Source: Nitratifractor sp.
Lineage (GTDB): Bacteria; Campylobacterota; Campylobacteria; Campylobacterales; Sulfurovaceae
Assembly: GCA_015488535.1 (NCBI GenBank)
Contig: WFNP01000030.1
Span: 23,754 to 87,753 of the forward strand
DNA length: 64,000 bases
Reading direction: 5' to 3'
Part shown: positions 54,770 to 64,000 of the stretch, one piece after another
Position numbering within the stretch: position 1 is the first letter of the stretch
Layout: every line of letters starts with the position of its first letter
Program-made: the position numbers and the translations under genes
The notes under the pieces: model-generated
The model's database searches: none
What the model was told of the DNA's origin: nothing
Seen by the model: only the letters and a program-made list of their open reading frames with translations

Positions 54770-56361
54770 TTATCCTTGCAATTAACCTCTTTGAAGTATT
54801 GGATACTTCTTTTGTCTCCCATAATAAGCAAAATGTCTTTATGCTCTATCAATATATCAGGAGAAGGATTGAATATAAATTCCATATCACTGTTTTTTTG
54901 AATACCTATCAATACCAATTTAAAGTGCCTAAACTCAATATCCTTTATATACTTTCCTATCAGATTGCTGTATCCGTGTATCAATACCTCATCAAGTATA
55001 GCTTTGTTTTTACCTGTAAGTATAGCATCTATAGCTTTATACATTGTCGGTCTGGTTATTGCTACGGACATCATTGTACTGGCTGTTTCATTGGGTAGTA
55101 ATACATGGTCGGCTCCGGCTCTTTTGTATTTGTTTACAATTGATTCATCACCGGCTCTTACTACTACTTTTATTTTGGGAGAGATATGTTTGGCATTTAA
55201 TGTAATGTATATATTTTCTACATCATCGTGAGTCATACACAATACTGTAACTTTGGAGTTTTCTGTATTAAATCTGCTTAGAGTCTCATATCTACTGGCA
55301 TCATCTTCTATGGCATCATATCCATCTTTGATTGCCTCTTCTACCCTCTTGGGATTTTTATCAAGAATAATATATCTGTATCTGGAGGCATCACTGTGTC
55401 TAAAAAACATTTTGGTCATCTGTCCATATCCGCATATAATCAAAAACTCTTCACTTTTGTTGATATCATCTATAATTCTTTCTTCTTTCAATTTGTGCAG
55501 TTTCTCTGAAAAGGCAGATACGATTACTGAAGTGGCAAAAGATATCATAGCTATACCAAACAGGATTATAATCATGGAGATGACTCTACCCATCTCGGTA
55601 ACAGGTGATATATCTCCATATCCCACTGTGCTGATTGTTACAAGTGACCAGTAAAGAGCATCAAACATATTGTTGATATTTGGGTTGTGAGTATCTTCCA
55701 ATACATATATGGCTATGGCACCTGTCATCATAATAAATATCAAAAGAAAGAGTAGGGTGAGGAGTTCAAACTTTTTGTTTGATAGAACCTCTACAAATTG
55801 ATTGATACTTCTTGTATATCTTAAAAGTTTCAAAAATCTAAACAAGACAAATATTCTCAATACTCTAAGAGGTCTGTAAGCCGGAAGTATGGCAAGCAAA
55901 TCTATTATAGTTGCTGGTGTAACCATAAATTCCAGTTTCTTTTTAAGCCCTCTTGAGAGTGCAGACCAGAGCCTGAATCGTCTTCCTAAAAAATGAGACT
56001 TTTCATACTCATCTACCAAATCTCTTGCCATATCACTGTAAACCCAGAGCCTGAGTATATACTCTATCAAAAATATGAGAGAAACTATATATATATCATA
56101 AAAATCCATCCATACAGGAAGAGGATGTTTTACTTCATATATCAGTATAAATACGGAGCTGAGAATGATAAAAATAATTGTAATATCAAAATATTTTTTC
56201 CATGGATTCAGGGGATTATCCAAAATATCTTTGACACTGTGTTTGATGTGTTTGTATTTTTGTGAATGTGATATTTTTCTGGCTACAGATATTATCCATT
56301 CAGATAGCTCCAAAGAGCATCTGTGCTCTTTGAAACAATTACTTAGTTTTTTTTTGAGCAT
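54763..56361 (-). CDS. voltage-gated-like potassium channel with RCK domains
   Basis: 532 residues. A six-segment ion-transport domain (about 50-285) has an S4-like arginine-containing segment (PLRVLRIFVLFRFLKLLRYTR). The pore filter is TISTVGYGDISP. TrkA-N (LIICGYGQMTKMFFR) and TrkA-C domains follow. It begins on the last base of the gatB stop (TAATG). Likely role is K+ homeostasis at the inner membrane. Confidence 0.92.
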   Translation of the reverse strand: MLKKKLSNCFKEHRCSLELSEWIISVARKISHSQKYKHIKHSVKDILDNPLNPWKKYFDITIIFIILSSVFILIYEVKHPLPVWMDFYDIYIVSLIFLIEYILRLWVYSDMARDLVDEYEKSHFLGRRFRLWSALSRGLKKKLEFMVTPATIIDLLAILPAYRPLRVLRIFVLFRFLKLLRYTRSINQFVEVLSNKKFELLTLLFLLIFIMMTGAIAIYVLEDTHNPNINNMFDALYWSLVTISTVGYGDISPVTEMGRVISMIIILFGIAMISFATSVIVSAFSEKLHKLKEERIIDDINKSEEFLIICGYGQMTKMFFRHSDASRYRYIILDKNPKRVEEAIKDGYDAIEDDASRYETLSRFNTENSKVTVLCMTHDDVENIYITLNAKHISPKIKVVVRAGDESIVNKYKRAGADHVLLPNETASTMMSVAITRPTMYKAIDAILTGKNKAILDEVLIHGYSNLIGKYIKDIEFRHFKLVLIGIQKNSDMEFIFNPSPDILIEHKDILLIMGDKRSIQYFKEVNCKDKC

Positions 56362-57791
56362 TAACTTAATCGTTCTTTTAGCAGTTGATTAACTTTAGCA
56401 GGATTTGCAGAACCTTTACTGGCTTTCATTACCTGTCCTACAAAGAAACCAAAGAGTTTATCTTTACCACTCTTATACTCTTCTACTTTGTCACTGTTTG
56501 CAGATAATACTTCATCTATGATAGCCAAAATAGCTCCATCATCACTGACTTGCTTGAGTCCAAGCTCTTCTATAATAGTATCTATATCTCTGGCATCATT
56601 TTCCATCATATAATCAAGTATCTCTTTACCACCCTTGCCAGATATGGTGCCGTCATCGACTCTCATTGTCAATTTGCCGAGTGTAGTGGCATCTATTGGA
56701 GAGTTTTGTATATCTATACCTGCTTTTTTCAATCTGCCAAGCAGTTCAGATGTAAGCCATGTTACGGCTGTTTTGGCTTTGGCACCACCTGCTATCATAT
56801 CTTCAAAGTAATATGCCATCTCTTTGAATGCTGTTATCACAAGAGCATCATCTCTTTTTATACCCAGTTTATTTACATATCTTTCTACTTTTTCATCTGG
56901 TAATTCGGGGATATGTTTTGCTTCTTCCAACATATCATCTGTTACTATTACCGGTCTCAAATCAGGGTCAGGGAAGTATCTGTAATCGGCACTGTCTTCT
57001 TTGCCTCTCATAGATTTGGTGATACCTTTGTTTACATCAAATAGTCTGGTCTCCTGCCATACTTCATCTTCATATACGCCATCTTCCCATGCTTCTATCT
57101 GTCTTTCTACTTCATACTCTATAGCCTGTTTGACAAATCTGAAAGAATTGATATTTTTTATCTCTACTCTTGTGCCAAACTCTTCAGAGCCTTTTGGTCT
57201 GATAGATACATTTACATCACATCTAAATGAACCCTCTTGCATATTTGCATCACTGATATCAAGATATCTTACGATTGAGTGAAGTTTTTTCAGATACTCT
57301 ACTGCTTCATCAGAGCTTCTCATATCCGGCTCACTTACTATTTCAAGCAGTGGGGTATCTGCACGGTTTAAGTCCACTTTTGATACAGCACCATCATGGA
57401 TATTTTTACCGGCATCGGCTTCGAGGTGAGCTCTGGTAATCCCCACTCTTTTTGTCCCGTGCTTGGGTGTTTCTATATATAATTCACCATTTTCTACTAT
57501 AGGAATATCAAACTGTGATATCTGATAAGCCTTTGGACTGTCCGGATAAAAGTAACTTTTTCTGTTAAAAATAGATCTCTTATTGATAGTGGCATTTACT
57601 GCATATCCAAAACTCATAGCCTTTTTTACAGCCTCTTTGTTGAGTACCGGCAATGCACCGGGAAGTCCCAGACAGGTCGGACAGGTATTTTTATTTTGAT
57701 GCTCTGCAAAACTTGTCGGGCAAGAGCAGAATATTTTTGATTTTGTATTTAACTGGACATGTACTTCCAAGCCTATAACTGTTTCGAACAT
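56361..57791 (-). CDS. gatB: Asp-tRNA(Asn)/Glu-tRNA(Gln) amidotransferase subunit B
   Basis: GatB converts mischarged Glu-tRNA(Gln) and Asp-tRNA(Asn) with GatA and GatC. Motifs include [19 protein letters not shown] with the zinc cysteines ([23 protein letters not shown]), then [21 protein letters not shown], the cradle domain, and the C-terminal YqeY-like tail ([21 protein letters not shown]). 476 residues. gatA and gatC are not adjacent. It leads a tight minus-strand run. Confidence 0.97.
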   Translation of the reverse strand: MFETVIGLEVHVQLNTKSKIFCSCPTSFAEHQNKNTCPTCLGLPGALPVLNKEAVKKAMSFGYAVNATINKRSIFNRKSYFYPDSPKAYQISQFDIPIVENGELYIETPKHGTKRVGITRAHLEADAGKNIHDGAVSKVDLNRADTPLLEIVSEPDMRSSDEAVEYLKKLHSIVRYLDISDANMQEGSFRCDVNVSIRPKGSEEFGTRVEIKNINSFRFVKQAIEYEVERQIEAWEDGVYEDEVWQETRLFDVNKGITKSMRGKEDSADYRYFPDPDLRPVIVTDDMLEEAKHIPELPDEKVERYVNKLGIKRDDALVITAFKEMAYYFEDMIAGGAKAKTAVTWLTSELLGRLKKAGIDIQNSPIDATTLGKLTMRVDDGTISGKGGKEILDYMMENDARDIDTIIEELGLKQVSDDGAILAIIDEVLSANSDKVEEYKSGKDKLFGFFVGQVMKASKGSANPAKVNQLLKERLS

Positions 57792-57831
57792 TCAAACGGT
57801 CCTTTAAAATAATATGATAAAAAGTTGGGAT

Positions 57832-57837
57832 ATTATA
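57832..57837 (-). promoter_or_regulatory. -10 box upstream of gatB
   Basis: Reads TATAAT on the minus strand, 41 bases before the gatB ATG. Confidence 0.45.
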
Positions 57838-57929
57838 GCGTCTAGATGATTTAATTGAGATGAAGTATATTAAGATAGGGTGTATGATTAATTATAATTA
57901 TCAGGATTTTCTATTTAAATATTAATTGA

Positions 57930-57935
57930 TATAAT
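57930..57935 (+). promoter_or_regulatory. -10 box upstream of the pagL-like gene
   Basis: TATAAT preceded by ATTAATTGA lies 26 bases before the ATG, followed by the AAGGAAT ribosome site. Confidence 0.5.
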
Positions 57936-57960
57936 CCCATCTTTATTTTAAAGGAATTTC

Positions 57961-58476
57961 ATGAGATTTATAATATTGGGTAGTATATTGTCTTTGATTT
58001 TATCAAATAATTTTTTGTTTGCCAAAAATGCTATTGCATTTGATTATGGTCAAAGCAAAGATGATATAGATATTTACAGAATTGCCCTACAGCAGGATTT
58101 TGACACCAGATGGTTTGAGACAGATTTTGGATACCTTTCCGGGTATTGTGAATTATCTCTCAACTACTGGAGAGCATCCAATAAAGATACCAATTTGGGT
58201 GTAGCCTTCTCTCCTGTATTTGCATACTATTTAAATACATCAGGTAACTATACACCCTATATAGAAGGCGGAATTGGTGCATCACTCTTTCTAAAAACTC
58301 ATATTGACAGAAGAGATTTAAGCAGTGCATATCTGTTTGAAGACAGAATTGGAGTAGGTGTGCTTACAGATGATTGGAATATAGAAGCCAGGTATATGCA
58401 CTACTCCAATGCAGATATAGTCCAACCAAATGAGGGTATAGATATTTTTATCTTCTCTATAGGAAAGAGATTTTAA
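57961..58476 (+). CDS. PagL-like lipid A 3-O-deacylase (acyloxyacyl hydrolase family)
   Basis: 171 residues with a signal peptide (to about FLFAK) and an outer-membrane beta-barrel pattern of alternating hydrophobic strands, ending in a C-terminal Phe (GKRF). The family motif RYMHYSNADIVQPNEGID contains His147 and Ser149, the catalytic pair of PagL. PagL removes a 3-O-acyl chain from lipid A, so this protein probably remodels LPS made with lpxA. The gene is alone, between gatB and rluD. Confidence 0.8.
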   Translation: MRFIILGSILSLILSNNFLFAKNAIAFDYGQSKDDIDIYRIALQQDFDTRWFETDFGYLSGYCELSLNYWRASNKDTNLGVAFSPVFAYYLNTSGNYTPYIEGGIGASLFLKTHIDRRDLSSAYLFEDRIGVGVLTDDWNIEARYMHYSNADIVQPNEGIDIFIFSIGKRF

Positions 58477-58559
58477 AAAATTTGATAATCAAATATTATT
58501 TAATATGTAATTAATTTCAATTATGATATCTTCATAAAGAATAAATGAGGGTTGTTTTT

Positions 58560-59528
58560 ATGCATAAAGTTGTATCTACGGAGAGTGGAAGAGCAGATAA
58601 AGTATTGGCATTAATGTTAGATGAGAGCAGAAGTCAGGTATCCAAACTGATAAAATCAGGCTTTGTCTCTGTCAATGGCACAAAAATCACCAAAGGCTCT
58701 GTAATTGTAGAATCAGGGGATAGTATAGAGTATGAGATTCCCAAAGTTACCAAAAGTGAGGCCAAAGAGATAGATTTTGATATAGAGATTTTATATGAAG
58801 ATGATGATATCCTTGTGATAAACAAACCGGCCGGATTGGTAGTCCATCCTGCTCCGTCATTAGATGAGCCTACTCTTGTGGATTGGCTGATTGAGAGAGG
58901 AATAAATCTCTCTACTCTTGCAGGTGAAGAGAGACACGGGATAGTCCATCGTATTGACAGAGGCACCAGTGGTGCCTTGGCTGTTGCCAAAAACAATAAA
59001 TCACACAGAGAATTGGCAAAACAGTTAAAAAGCAAAGAGATGGGCAGATACTACACAGCTATCATAGACCACCCTCTAAAGAGTAATATAAGCATAGACA
59101 AACCCATAGGAAGAAATCCAAACAACAGGCTAAAAATGGCAATAGTGCCAAATGGTAGAGAGGCAAAGACAGATTTTATAAAAATAATAGATTCAAAAGA
59201 TGGCAGATATGAATTGATAGGTGCAAAATTATATACCGGAAGGACACACCAAATCAGAGTCCATCTATCCAGTATCGGCAGACATATTCTAGGTGATGAG
59301 TTATATGGATGCAAAATAGGACCGGATATATCACCCAGAGTTTTTTTACATGCGTTTATTATGAAGCTAAAACATCCGACAAATGGCAGATTATTGCGTA
59401 TAAATGCACCTTTGCCACAAGATATGAAAAATTTTGTAAACAATCAATTTAAGAGAGGAACAATAGATGATAAAGATATCGAACAAACTATACTTGACAC
59501 TTTCGATTATGACAGCATTACTAATTAG
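58560..59528 (+). CDS. rluD: RluD-family 23S rRNA pseudouridine synthase
   Basis: An S4 domain occupies residues ~10-65 (RADKVLALML, SQVSKLIKSGFVSVNG). It is followed by the synthase domain with VINKPAGLVVHPAP and the catalytic Asp133 in IVHRIDRGTSG, then GREAKTDF and TGRTHQIRVHL. 322 residues. The ATG at 58560 has AGGG nine bases upstream; the ATG at 58545 is in frame but without a good site. It overlaps the next gene by 62 bases. Order rluD-flpA-trmB equals that of C. jejuni. Confidence 0.92.
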   Translation: MHKVVSTESGRADKVLALMLDESRSQVSKLIKSGFVSVNGTKITKGSVIVESGDSIEYEIPKVTKSEAKEIDFDIEILYEDDDILVINKPAGLVVHPAPSLDEPTLVDWLIERGINLSTLAGEERHGIVHRIDRGTSGALAVAKNNKSHRELAKQLKSKEMGRYYTAIIDHPLKSNISIDKPIGRNPNNRLKMAIVPNGREAKTDFIKIIDSKDGRYELIGAKLYTGRTHQIRVHLSSIGRHILGDELYGCKIGPDISPRVFLHAFIMKLKHPTNGRLLRINAPLPQDMKNFVNNQFKRGTIDDKDIEQTILDTFDYDSITN

Positions 59529-60150
59529 CGGATGTGCTGAAGTAGAGAGTATGACGGCAATAAAAACTGATCCGTCTATGCCGGTAATAAAGAGTGTAAA
59601 ACATATAACAGACAAAACCAGTATAGGTTTTGAATGGCCTGAAATTCAGGATAAAAGGGTAGAAGGTATAGAGATATACAGAGCTGTTCAGAGTAATGGG
59701 AGTGAGCAAAAATACCATAGAATAGCCACTATAGGCAACAGATATGCTACACATTTTGTAGATACAGATATCAAACCAAATACCAACTACCTATATACAT
59801 TCAAGACATACGGAGTATTGTATGGCTCTGCTCCTGGAGCAATAGTCAAAATCAAAACAGAAGGACCTTTTCCTCCTGTATCATTCTTCAAAGCCTATCT
59901 TGTGGACAAAGGTGTAGTCAAGCTTCTTTGGACACCACATCCGGATTTGAGAATACATGATTATATCATTGAAAGAAAAGTATCAGGCAGGGATTGGAAA
60001 TATCTTGCCAATATCAAAGGCAGACTGAGTCCTGAATATATAGATATGTCACCTGCAAAGGGTCGAACATACAGCTATAGAATTATAGCCAGAAGTGCAG
60101 ACGGATTCAGATCTCAGCCAAGTACACCTGTAAATATAACAGTAGAGTAG
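59467..60150 (+). CDS. flpA: fibronectin type III lipoprotein, FlpA-like
   Basis: 227 residues. Lipobox LISGC with Cys23. Two fibronectin type III domains follow: the first (~40-130) with SIGFEWPEIQDKRVEGIEIYRA, the second (~138-225) with VVKLLWTPHPDLRIHDYIIER and TYSYRIIARSADGF. The place between rluD and trmB is the same as for FlpA of C. jejuni, known there as a fibronectin-binding adhesin. In a non-pathogen its role may be envelope-structural. Its start lies inside the rluD 3' end. Confidence 0.85.
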   Translation: MIKISNKLYLTLSIMTALLISGCAEVESMTAIKTDPSMPVIKSVKHITDKTSIGFEWPEIQDKRVEGIEIYRAVQSNGSEQKYHRIATIGNRYATHFVDTDIKPNTNYLYTFKTYGVLYGSAPGAIVKIKTEGPFPPVSFFKAYLVDKGVVKLLWTPHPDLRIHDYIIERKVSGRDWKYLANIKGRLSPEYIDMSPAKGRTYSYRIIARSADGFRSQPSTPVNITVE

Positions 60151-60160
60151 GGATATTGAT

Positions 60161-61333
60161 ATGCCACATCTGAAAGTCAAACCGTTTGATACAACAATTT
60201 TGGATGAACTCTGCAAAAAAGATGATATGTTTATATACAGAGCGGTTGAATCTAAAGGATACAGAGAATTACTCTATGTGGACAGTGGTAAAAATAGATT
60301 TCTTTTGGATATATTTAAAAGAGAAAATGATTATCTCATAAAGTCTGAGGCTACTACCAGAGTATTGGATATAGAAGAGATAAAAAAGGTTATGAAACAC
60401 CTACAGGATAGTGTATCTTTGGAAGTGATAAACTCAAATATATCACTCTCTGAAAGAAAACCTCCCATACCATCAAAATACAAAAAGAGTATAGAAGATT
60501 TTGAGCAATTTGACACCCCATACAAAAAAATAGCAGTAGAAGTGGGATTTGGAAGTGGAAGACATCTTCTGTATCAGGCAGAGAAAGAGAGAGACAGACT
60601 CCATATAGGTATAGAGATACATACTCCCTCTGCACAACAACTGCTTAAACAGATTCATTTAAGAGGTTTGGATAATATCTGGGTGGTCAATTATGATGCC
60701 AGACTCCTAATGGAGATGTTGCCTTCAAACAGTTGTGAAGCTATATTTGTCCATTTCCCTGTCCCCTGGGATAAAAAACCTCACAGAAGAGTGATATCGG
60801 CTCCTTTTGTAAAAGAGTCGATGAGGGTTTTGAAGCAGGGTGGAATACTGGAACTGAGAACAGATAGTGAAAACTACTATCAATATGCACTTGAAGTATT
60901 TGGAAGCTTTGAAAAGATATCATTCAAAGTAGAAAAAAACAGAGATATAGAAGTAGTCAGTAAATATGAAGCCAGATGGAGAAATCAAAATAAAAATATC
61001 TACAATCTGACTGTAGAGTCTGAAAATATAGATGATGATATAGATAGAGATTTTGATTTTTCATTTCAAAAGAGTATAAATTGTAAAGATATGTATGATA
61101 TACCGTCAAAATCTATACTCTATGATGGTTATTTTGTGCATTTTGGCAAAAGATTTATCAGAAGTGATAATGAAGGCTGTCTGATAGAGTGTTCATTTGG
61201 CAGTTTTGACAGACCTGAAACAAAATTTATAGAGATATCAAAAGATAGTATGAAATATATGCCTTTTGCACCTATTAGAAACAAAACAGCATATAAAGCA
61301 CACAAAAAGATTAAGGAGTTGCTGAATGTCTAA
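60161..61333 (+). CDS. trmB: tRNA (guanine-N7-)-methyltransferase TrmB, long Campylobacterota form
   Basis: Methylates G46 in tRNA variable loops. An N-terminal ~110-residue extension precedes the methyltransferase core: VEVGFGSGRHLLYQAEKE (SAM motif I, near residue 127), HIGIEIHTPS, VHFPVPWDKKPHRRV and LELRTDSENYYQYALEVF. The C-terminal ~100 residues are extra relative to the ~240-residue E. coli TrmB. 390 residues. It overlaps ftsE by eight bases. Confidence 0.9.
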   Translation: MPHLKVKPFDTTILDELCKKDDMFIYRAVESKGYRELLYVDSGKNRFLLDIFKRENDYLIKSEATTRVLDIEEIKKVMKHLQDSVSLEVINSNISLSERKPPIPSKYKKSIEDFEQFDTPYKKIAVEVGFGSGRHLLYQAEKERDRLHIGIEIHTPSAQQLLKQIHLRGLDNIWVVNYDARLLMEMLPSNSCEAIFVHFPVPWDKKPHRRVISAPFVKESMRVLKQGGILELRTDSENYYQYALEVFGSFEKISFKVEKNRDIEVVSKYEARWRNQNKNIYNLTVESENIDDDIDRDFDFSFQKSINCKDMYDIPSKSILYDGYFVHFGKRFIRSDNEGCLIECSFGSFDRPETKFIEISKDSMKYMPFAPIRNKTAYKAHKKIKELLNV

Positions 61334-62000
61334 TGTAATAACGGCATCTAAACTCACACTGGCATATGACAATGGAAAAAATGAGATAATAAAAAATGCT
61401 TCATTTAGAGTCAAAAAAGGGGAGTTTGTATTTATCACAGGTCCGAGTGGAAGTGGAAAATCTACACTTTTAAAAGCTCTTTATGGAGCATTGAAACCAA
61501 AATCGGGGATACTTGAAGTAGGTAATTTGGATATGAGCAGTATAAGTCGCTCCAAATTACAAAAATTACGCTCTAAAATGGGAATAATATTCCAAGATTA
61601 CAAGCTGATAAATGAGTGGACAGTAGAAAAAAATGTAATATTGCCTCTGATTATATCCGGATACAATACAGAGGTGCAGGATACTCAGGCAAAAAGACTT
61701 TTAAGACATGTGAAGCTGACAGAACAGGCACACAGATATCCACTTGAGTTGAGTGGAGGAGAACAGCAAAGAGTAGGGGTTGCTAGAGCATTATCCAAAA
61801 ATCCGTTTTTGATTTTGGCTGACGAGCCTACAGGTAACCTTGATGAATACTCCTCAAATGTAATATGGGATTTATTGGAAAATGCGTGTAGTCAATTAGG
61901 CTCTACCATAGTGGTAGTAACACACAGGATACCAAGTATATTTAATATACCGTATAGACAACTCATCATAGAAAACAAGGGTATTTATGAAGTCCATTAA
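61326..62000 (+). CDS. ftsE: cell division ATP-binding protein FtsE
   Basis: The ABC ATPase of the divisome complex FtsEX. Walker A is GPSGSGKST (about residue 39), the Q-loop is [16 protein letters not shown], the signature is [15 protein letters not shown] and Walker B is [14 protein letters not shown]. 224 residues is normal. It overlaps both trmB and ftsX, so the set is co-translated. Confidence 0.92.
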   Translation: MSNVITASKLTLAYDNGKNEIIKNASFRVKKGEFVFITGPSGSGKSTLLKALYGALKPKSGILEVGNLDMSSISRSKLQKLRSKMGIIFQDYKLINEWTVEKNVILPLIISGYNTEVQDTQAKRLLRHVKLTEQAHRYPLELSGGEQQRVGVARALSKNPFLILADEPTGNLDEYSSNVIWDLLENACSQLGSTIVVVTHRIPSIFNIPYRQLIIENKGIYEVH

Positions 62001-62799
62001 AAATCATATGATGTTTATACTGCCTCTGGTAGCTATATTGATGGGAATAGAGTTTTTTTTGGTATTTGACAGAGTAACCAACAGTTATGAGCAGAGATTG
62101 AAAGAGAATTACTCTATACTTGTTGTATCCAGGCATCAAATAGATGTAGATACATTTCACAGGATTGACAAAAGAATATCCAATGTAGAAGAGATAAAAA
62201 GGCAAAATATAGCCGATAAAATCGCAAAAGGTATGGGAGATATATCCGGCAGTGATTTGATGAGAGCTTTGCCATACTTTTATGCCTTGCATCTAAACAG
62301 TTATCTGGCTGAAGATGATATCAAAGATATAAAAGAGAGGTTGTTAAGATACAGAGATATAAAGAGAGTAGAGACTTTTGGAGAAAATCACAATGCCAAA
62401 TACAATCTGTTTATATTTATAAAAACAATATTCTGGGTATTTGCTTCGCTTATGGGAATAGTCAGTCTGTTTTTGCTCATCAAACAGATGGAAGTGTGGC
62501 AGATGGCACATATGGAGAGAATGAGGATTATGGAGATTTTTGGAGCTCCGATGATGCTCAGAAGCGGTGTGCTTTTCAAGATGGGATTGGTTGATGCTTT
62601 TTTCTCTACTTTGATATCAGGAGTCATATTCTATTCACTCAAGGAGTGGGCACAAAAAAGCGGGATACCTCTTTTGGAGAGTAAGTATGAGCTTTTGTTC
62701 AGTTTCTCTGATATGCTTATATTGTCAAGTATGGCATTTGGTATAGTAATTATTGCTGTGATTTTTGTAGCACTAAGCACCAAGGAGGTCAGAGAGTGA
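61987..62799 (+). CDS. ftsX: cell division permease FtsX
   Basis: 270 residues with four membrane segments: N-terminal at ~8-26, then after a ~115-residue periplasmic domain (which binds amidase activators) three near the C-terminus (~140-165, ~190-215, ~235-265). The conserved cytoplasmic RMRIMEIFGAPMMLRSG motif is present. FtsX passes the FtsE ATPase signal to a periplasmic EnvC-type protein, which is what the next gene appears to encode, overlapping by four bases. Confidence 0.88.
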   Translation: MKSIKNHMMFILPLVAILMGIEFFLVFDRVTNSYEQRLKENYSILVVSRHQIDVDTFHRIDKRISNVEEIKRQNIADKIAKGMGDISGSDLMRALPYFYALHLNSYLAEDDIKDIKERLLRYRDIKRVETFGENHNAKYNLFIFIKTIFWVFASLMGIVSLFLLIKQMEVWQMAHMERMRIMEIFGAPMMLRSGVLFKMGLVDAFFSTLISGVIFYSLKEWAQKSGIPLLESKYELLFSFSDMLILSSMAFGIVIIAVIFVALSTKEVRE

Positions 62800-64000
62800 G
62801 ATTATTGCATATTGTAATACTGTTACTCCTTTCACTCTCTTTGTCATACGGCTCTCAGGTAGTCAAAAAGATAAAACAGTCAGAAAAGAGATTGCAGTCA
62901 GCCGAACAGCAAAAAAGAGCTATGAACTCTCAACTTTCAAAAATTGCAAATTCTATAAAAAAGACTGAGAGGGAGTATGCAAAAATAGAGAAGATATTAG
63001 ATGATTTGCAAAGAGAAAAAGCTAAAAACCAACAACTTTATGATAATGCCAAAAAGAGAGTAGCTTCTCTTGATACCAATATCAGCATAATGAACCAAAA
63101 GATAAGAAGCAACTTCAGACAATTTTTAAAAATTATCTCCAATCAGTTTGCAGTAATAGCCGCAAGTGAGAGGATTCACCAAAAGACCCAAAAGAGTGTC
63201 ATTATGCAAGAGGTCTATGAAGTATTCAAAAAAGAGAATGATAGGCGTTTAAAAGAGTTAAAAAAAGCTATAGATATCAATCGCCTCGAAAAGATAAAAA
63301 TGGCAGGTGAGAGGAATGGTCTTAAAAACAGTATAGCTGAGATAGAGAGGAAACGAAAACTCTATCAGCAAAAGAAAAAAGAAAAAGCCAAATTATTAAA
63401 AAAACTGGCAAAACAGGAAAATATCTATAAAAACAGACTCAAACATTTAATTACGAGACAAAATCTCTTGAGATTGACACTTGCAAAATTGAATATATTG
63501 AAAAAACAGGAGATTGAAGAAGCAAGAAAAAGAGAAAAAGAAAGACAGCTGGAATTAGAAAGAAGAGCCAAAGAGTTGGAAGCTATGCGTAAAAAGAAAG
63601 AGCAACAGAGAAAAACAGCCTTGGCTGAAGGTAAAAAAGTGGATTATACTCCGGTGACTTTAAAAAGTAATACCAAAGTCAAGCGTTATGGCAGTTCATA
63701 TCATATGAACAAAATATACAATTATAGAGGTCCAAAAACAATATCACCTATCAGAGGTGCAAGAGTAGTCAAGAAATTTGGTACCTATATAGACCCTATA
63801 TATAAAATTAAGATATTTAATGAATCTGTTACACTCAAAGCCAGACAGAGAAATAGCAAAGTAAGAAATGTATTGAATGGAAAAGTGGTATTTGTAGGAC
63901 AAAACAGTATGCTTGGAAAAGTAGTCGTAGTATCACATGCACATGGACTACATACCGTTTATGCCGGACTTTCCCGTATTTCACCTCTTGTAAAAAACAA
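62796..64000 (+). CDS. EnvC-like M23/LytM murein hydrolase activator (5' part, truncated by window end)
   Basis: Starts at GTG, overlapping the ftsX stop (GTGA), with AAGGAGG about 10 bases upstream. A signal peptide (RLLHIVILLLLSLSLSYG) precedes a long Lys/Glu-rich coiled coil (~20-255), then a LytM domain. Near the window end the domain reads ISPIRGARVVKKFG, VLNGKVVFVGQNSMLGKVVVVSHAHGLHTVYAGL. The first metal-site motif (HxxxD) and the late YxH are not in their usual form, which fits a non-catalytic activator such as EnvC. The end is outside the window. Confidence 0.85.
   Translation, partial: MRLLHIVILLLLSLSLSYGSQVVKKIKQSEKRLQSAEQQKRAMNSQLSKIANSIKKTEREYAKIEKILDDLQREKAKNQQLYDNAKKRVASLDTNISIMNQKIRSNFRQFLKIISNQFAVIAASERIHQKTQKSVIMQEVYEVFKKENDRRLKELKKAIDINRLEKIKMAGERNGLKNSIAEIERKRKLYQQKKKEKAKLLKKLAKQENIYKNRLKHLITRQNLLRLTLAKLNILKKQEIEEARKREKERQLELERRAKELEAMRKKKEQQRKTALAEGKKVDYTPVTLKSNTKVKRYGSSYHMNKIYNYRGPKTISPIRGARVVKKFGTYIDPIYKIKIFNESVTLKARQRNSKVRNVLNGKVVFVGQNSMLGKVVVVSHAHGLHTVYAGLSRISPLVKN

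Overview
The window is AT-rich, densely coded bacterial DNA and looks like a chromosome segment of a Campylobacterota (former Epsilonproteobacteria), probably a free-living Sulfurovum/Sulfurimonas-type organism. The evidence is the gene order rluD-flpA-trmB-ftsE-ftsX-peptidase M23, which is also known from Campylobacter jejuni. The fabZ-lpxA-clpX-mreB-mreC run, a MurF with an N-terminal membrane domain, a single LolC/E-type permease, and many TATAAT -10 boxes with no clear -35 point the same way. The species cannot be fixed from sequence reading alone. No rRNA, CRISPR, prophage or complete insertion sequence was seen.

Layout. 1-1730: the tail of an ABC-transport auxiliary lipoprotein, a FUN14 protein and queH. 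1873-6585: an envelope block (fabZ, lpxA, clpX, mreB, mreC). 6666-10366: carB coupled to a short YrdC protein. 10503-16893: a more accessory region with an L,D-transpeptidase, two DUF4214 proteins (one large and secreted, with a CBM-like tail), a two-gene split subtilase (prodomain plus lipoprotein protease) and ackA. 16952-23252: thioredoxin, rmuC, a hydrolase, crcB with its DUF190 partner, purU, trmL and two proteins of unknown function. 23257-26290: galT-like and GH57 genes of alpha-glucan metabolism. 26543-31930: a cobalamin nucleotide-loop operon (cobT, cobU, cobD/cobC, cobQ, cbiB) with a RelB-like/PemK-like toxin-antitoxin pair embedded in it.

32023-42658: tRNA-Ser(GCU), a glycine-zipper lipoprotein, pgm, yceI, a phosphoesterase, a two-component system, a HAD phosphatase, an AI-2E transporter, a 22-residue membrane peptide, then XpaC, TelA and a frameshifted ParA-like ATPase. 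42742-49215: lolC and secA on the minus strand, lolA and a coiled-coil membrane protein on the plus strand, then radA. 49216-49691 is gene-free and full of palindromic repeats. 49692-57791: a tight minus-strand run gatB, K+ channel, RCK protein, gpsA, L,D-transpeptidase, alpha/beta hydrolase, murF. 57961-64000: pagL-like, then rluD, flpA, trmB, ftsE, ftsX and the start of an EnvC-like gene that runs off the window.

The genes are strongly weighted to the cell envelope: peptidoglycan (mreBC, murF, two L,D-transpeptidases, ftsEX/envC), lipid A and fatty acids (fabZ, lpxA, pagL, gpsA) and protein/lipoprotein export (secA, lolA, lolC). The items most worth a second look are the split subtilase, the toxin-antitoxin pair translationally coupled into the cobalamin operon (its antitoxin appears internally shortened), the XpaC/TelA/ParA array with its mini-protein and frameshift, and a dispersed family of GC-rich palindromes concentrated upstream of radA.
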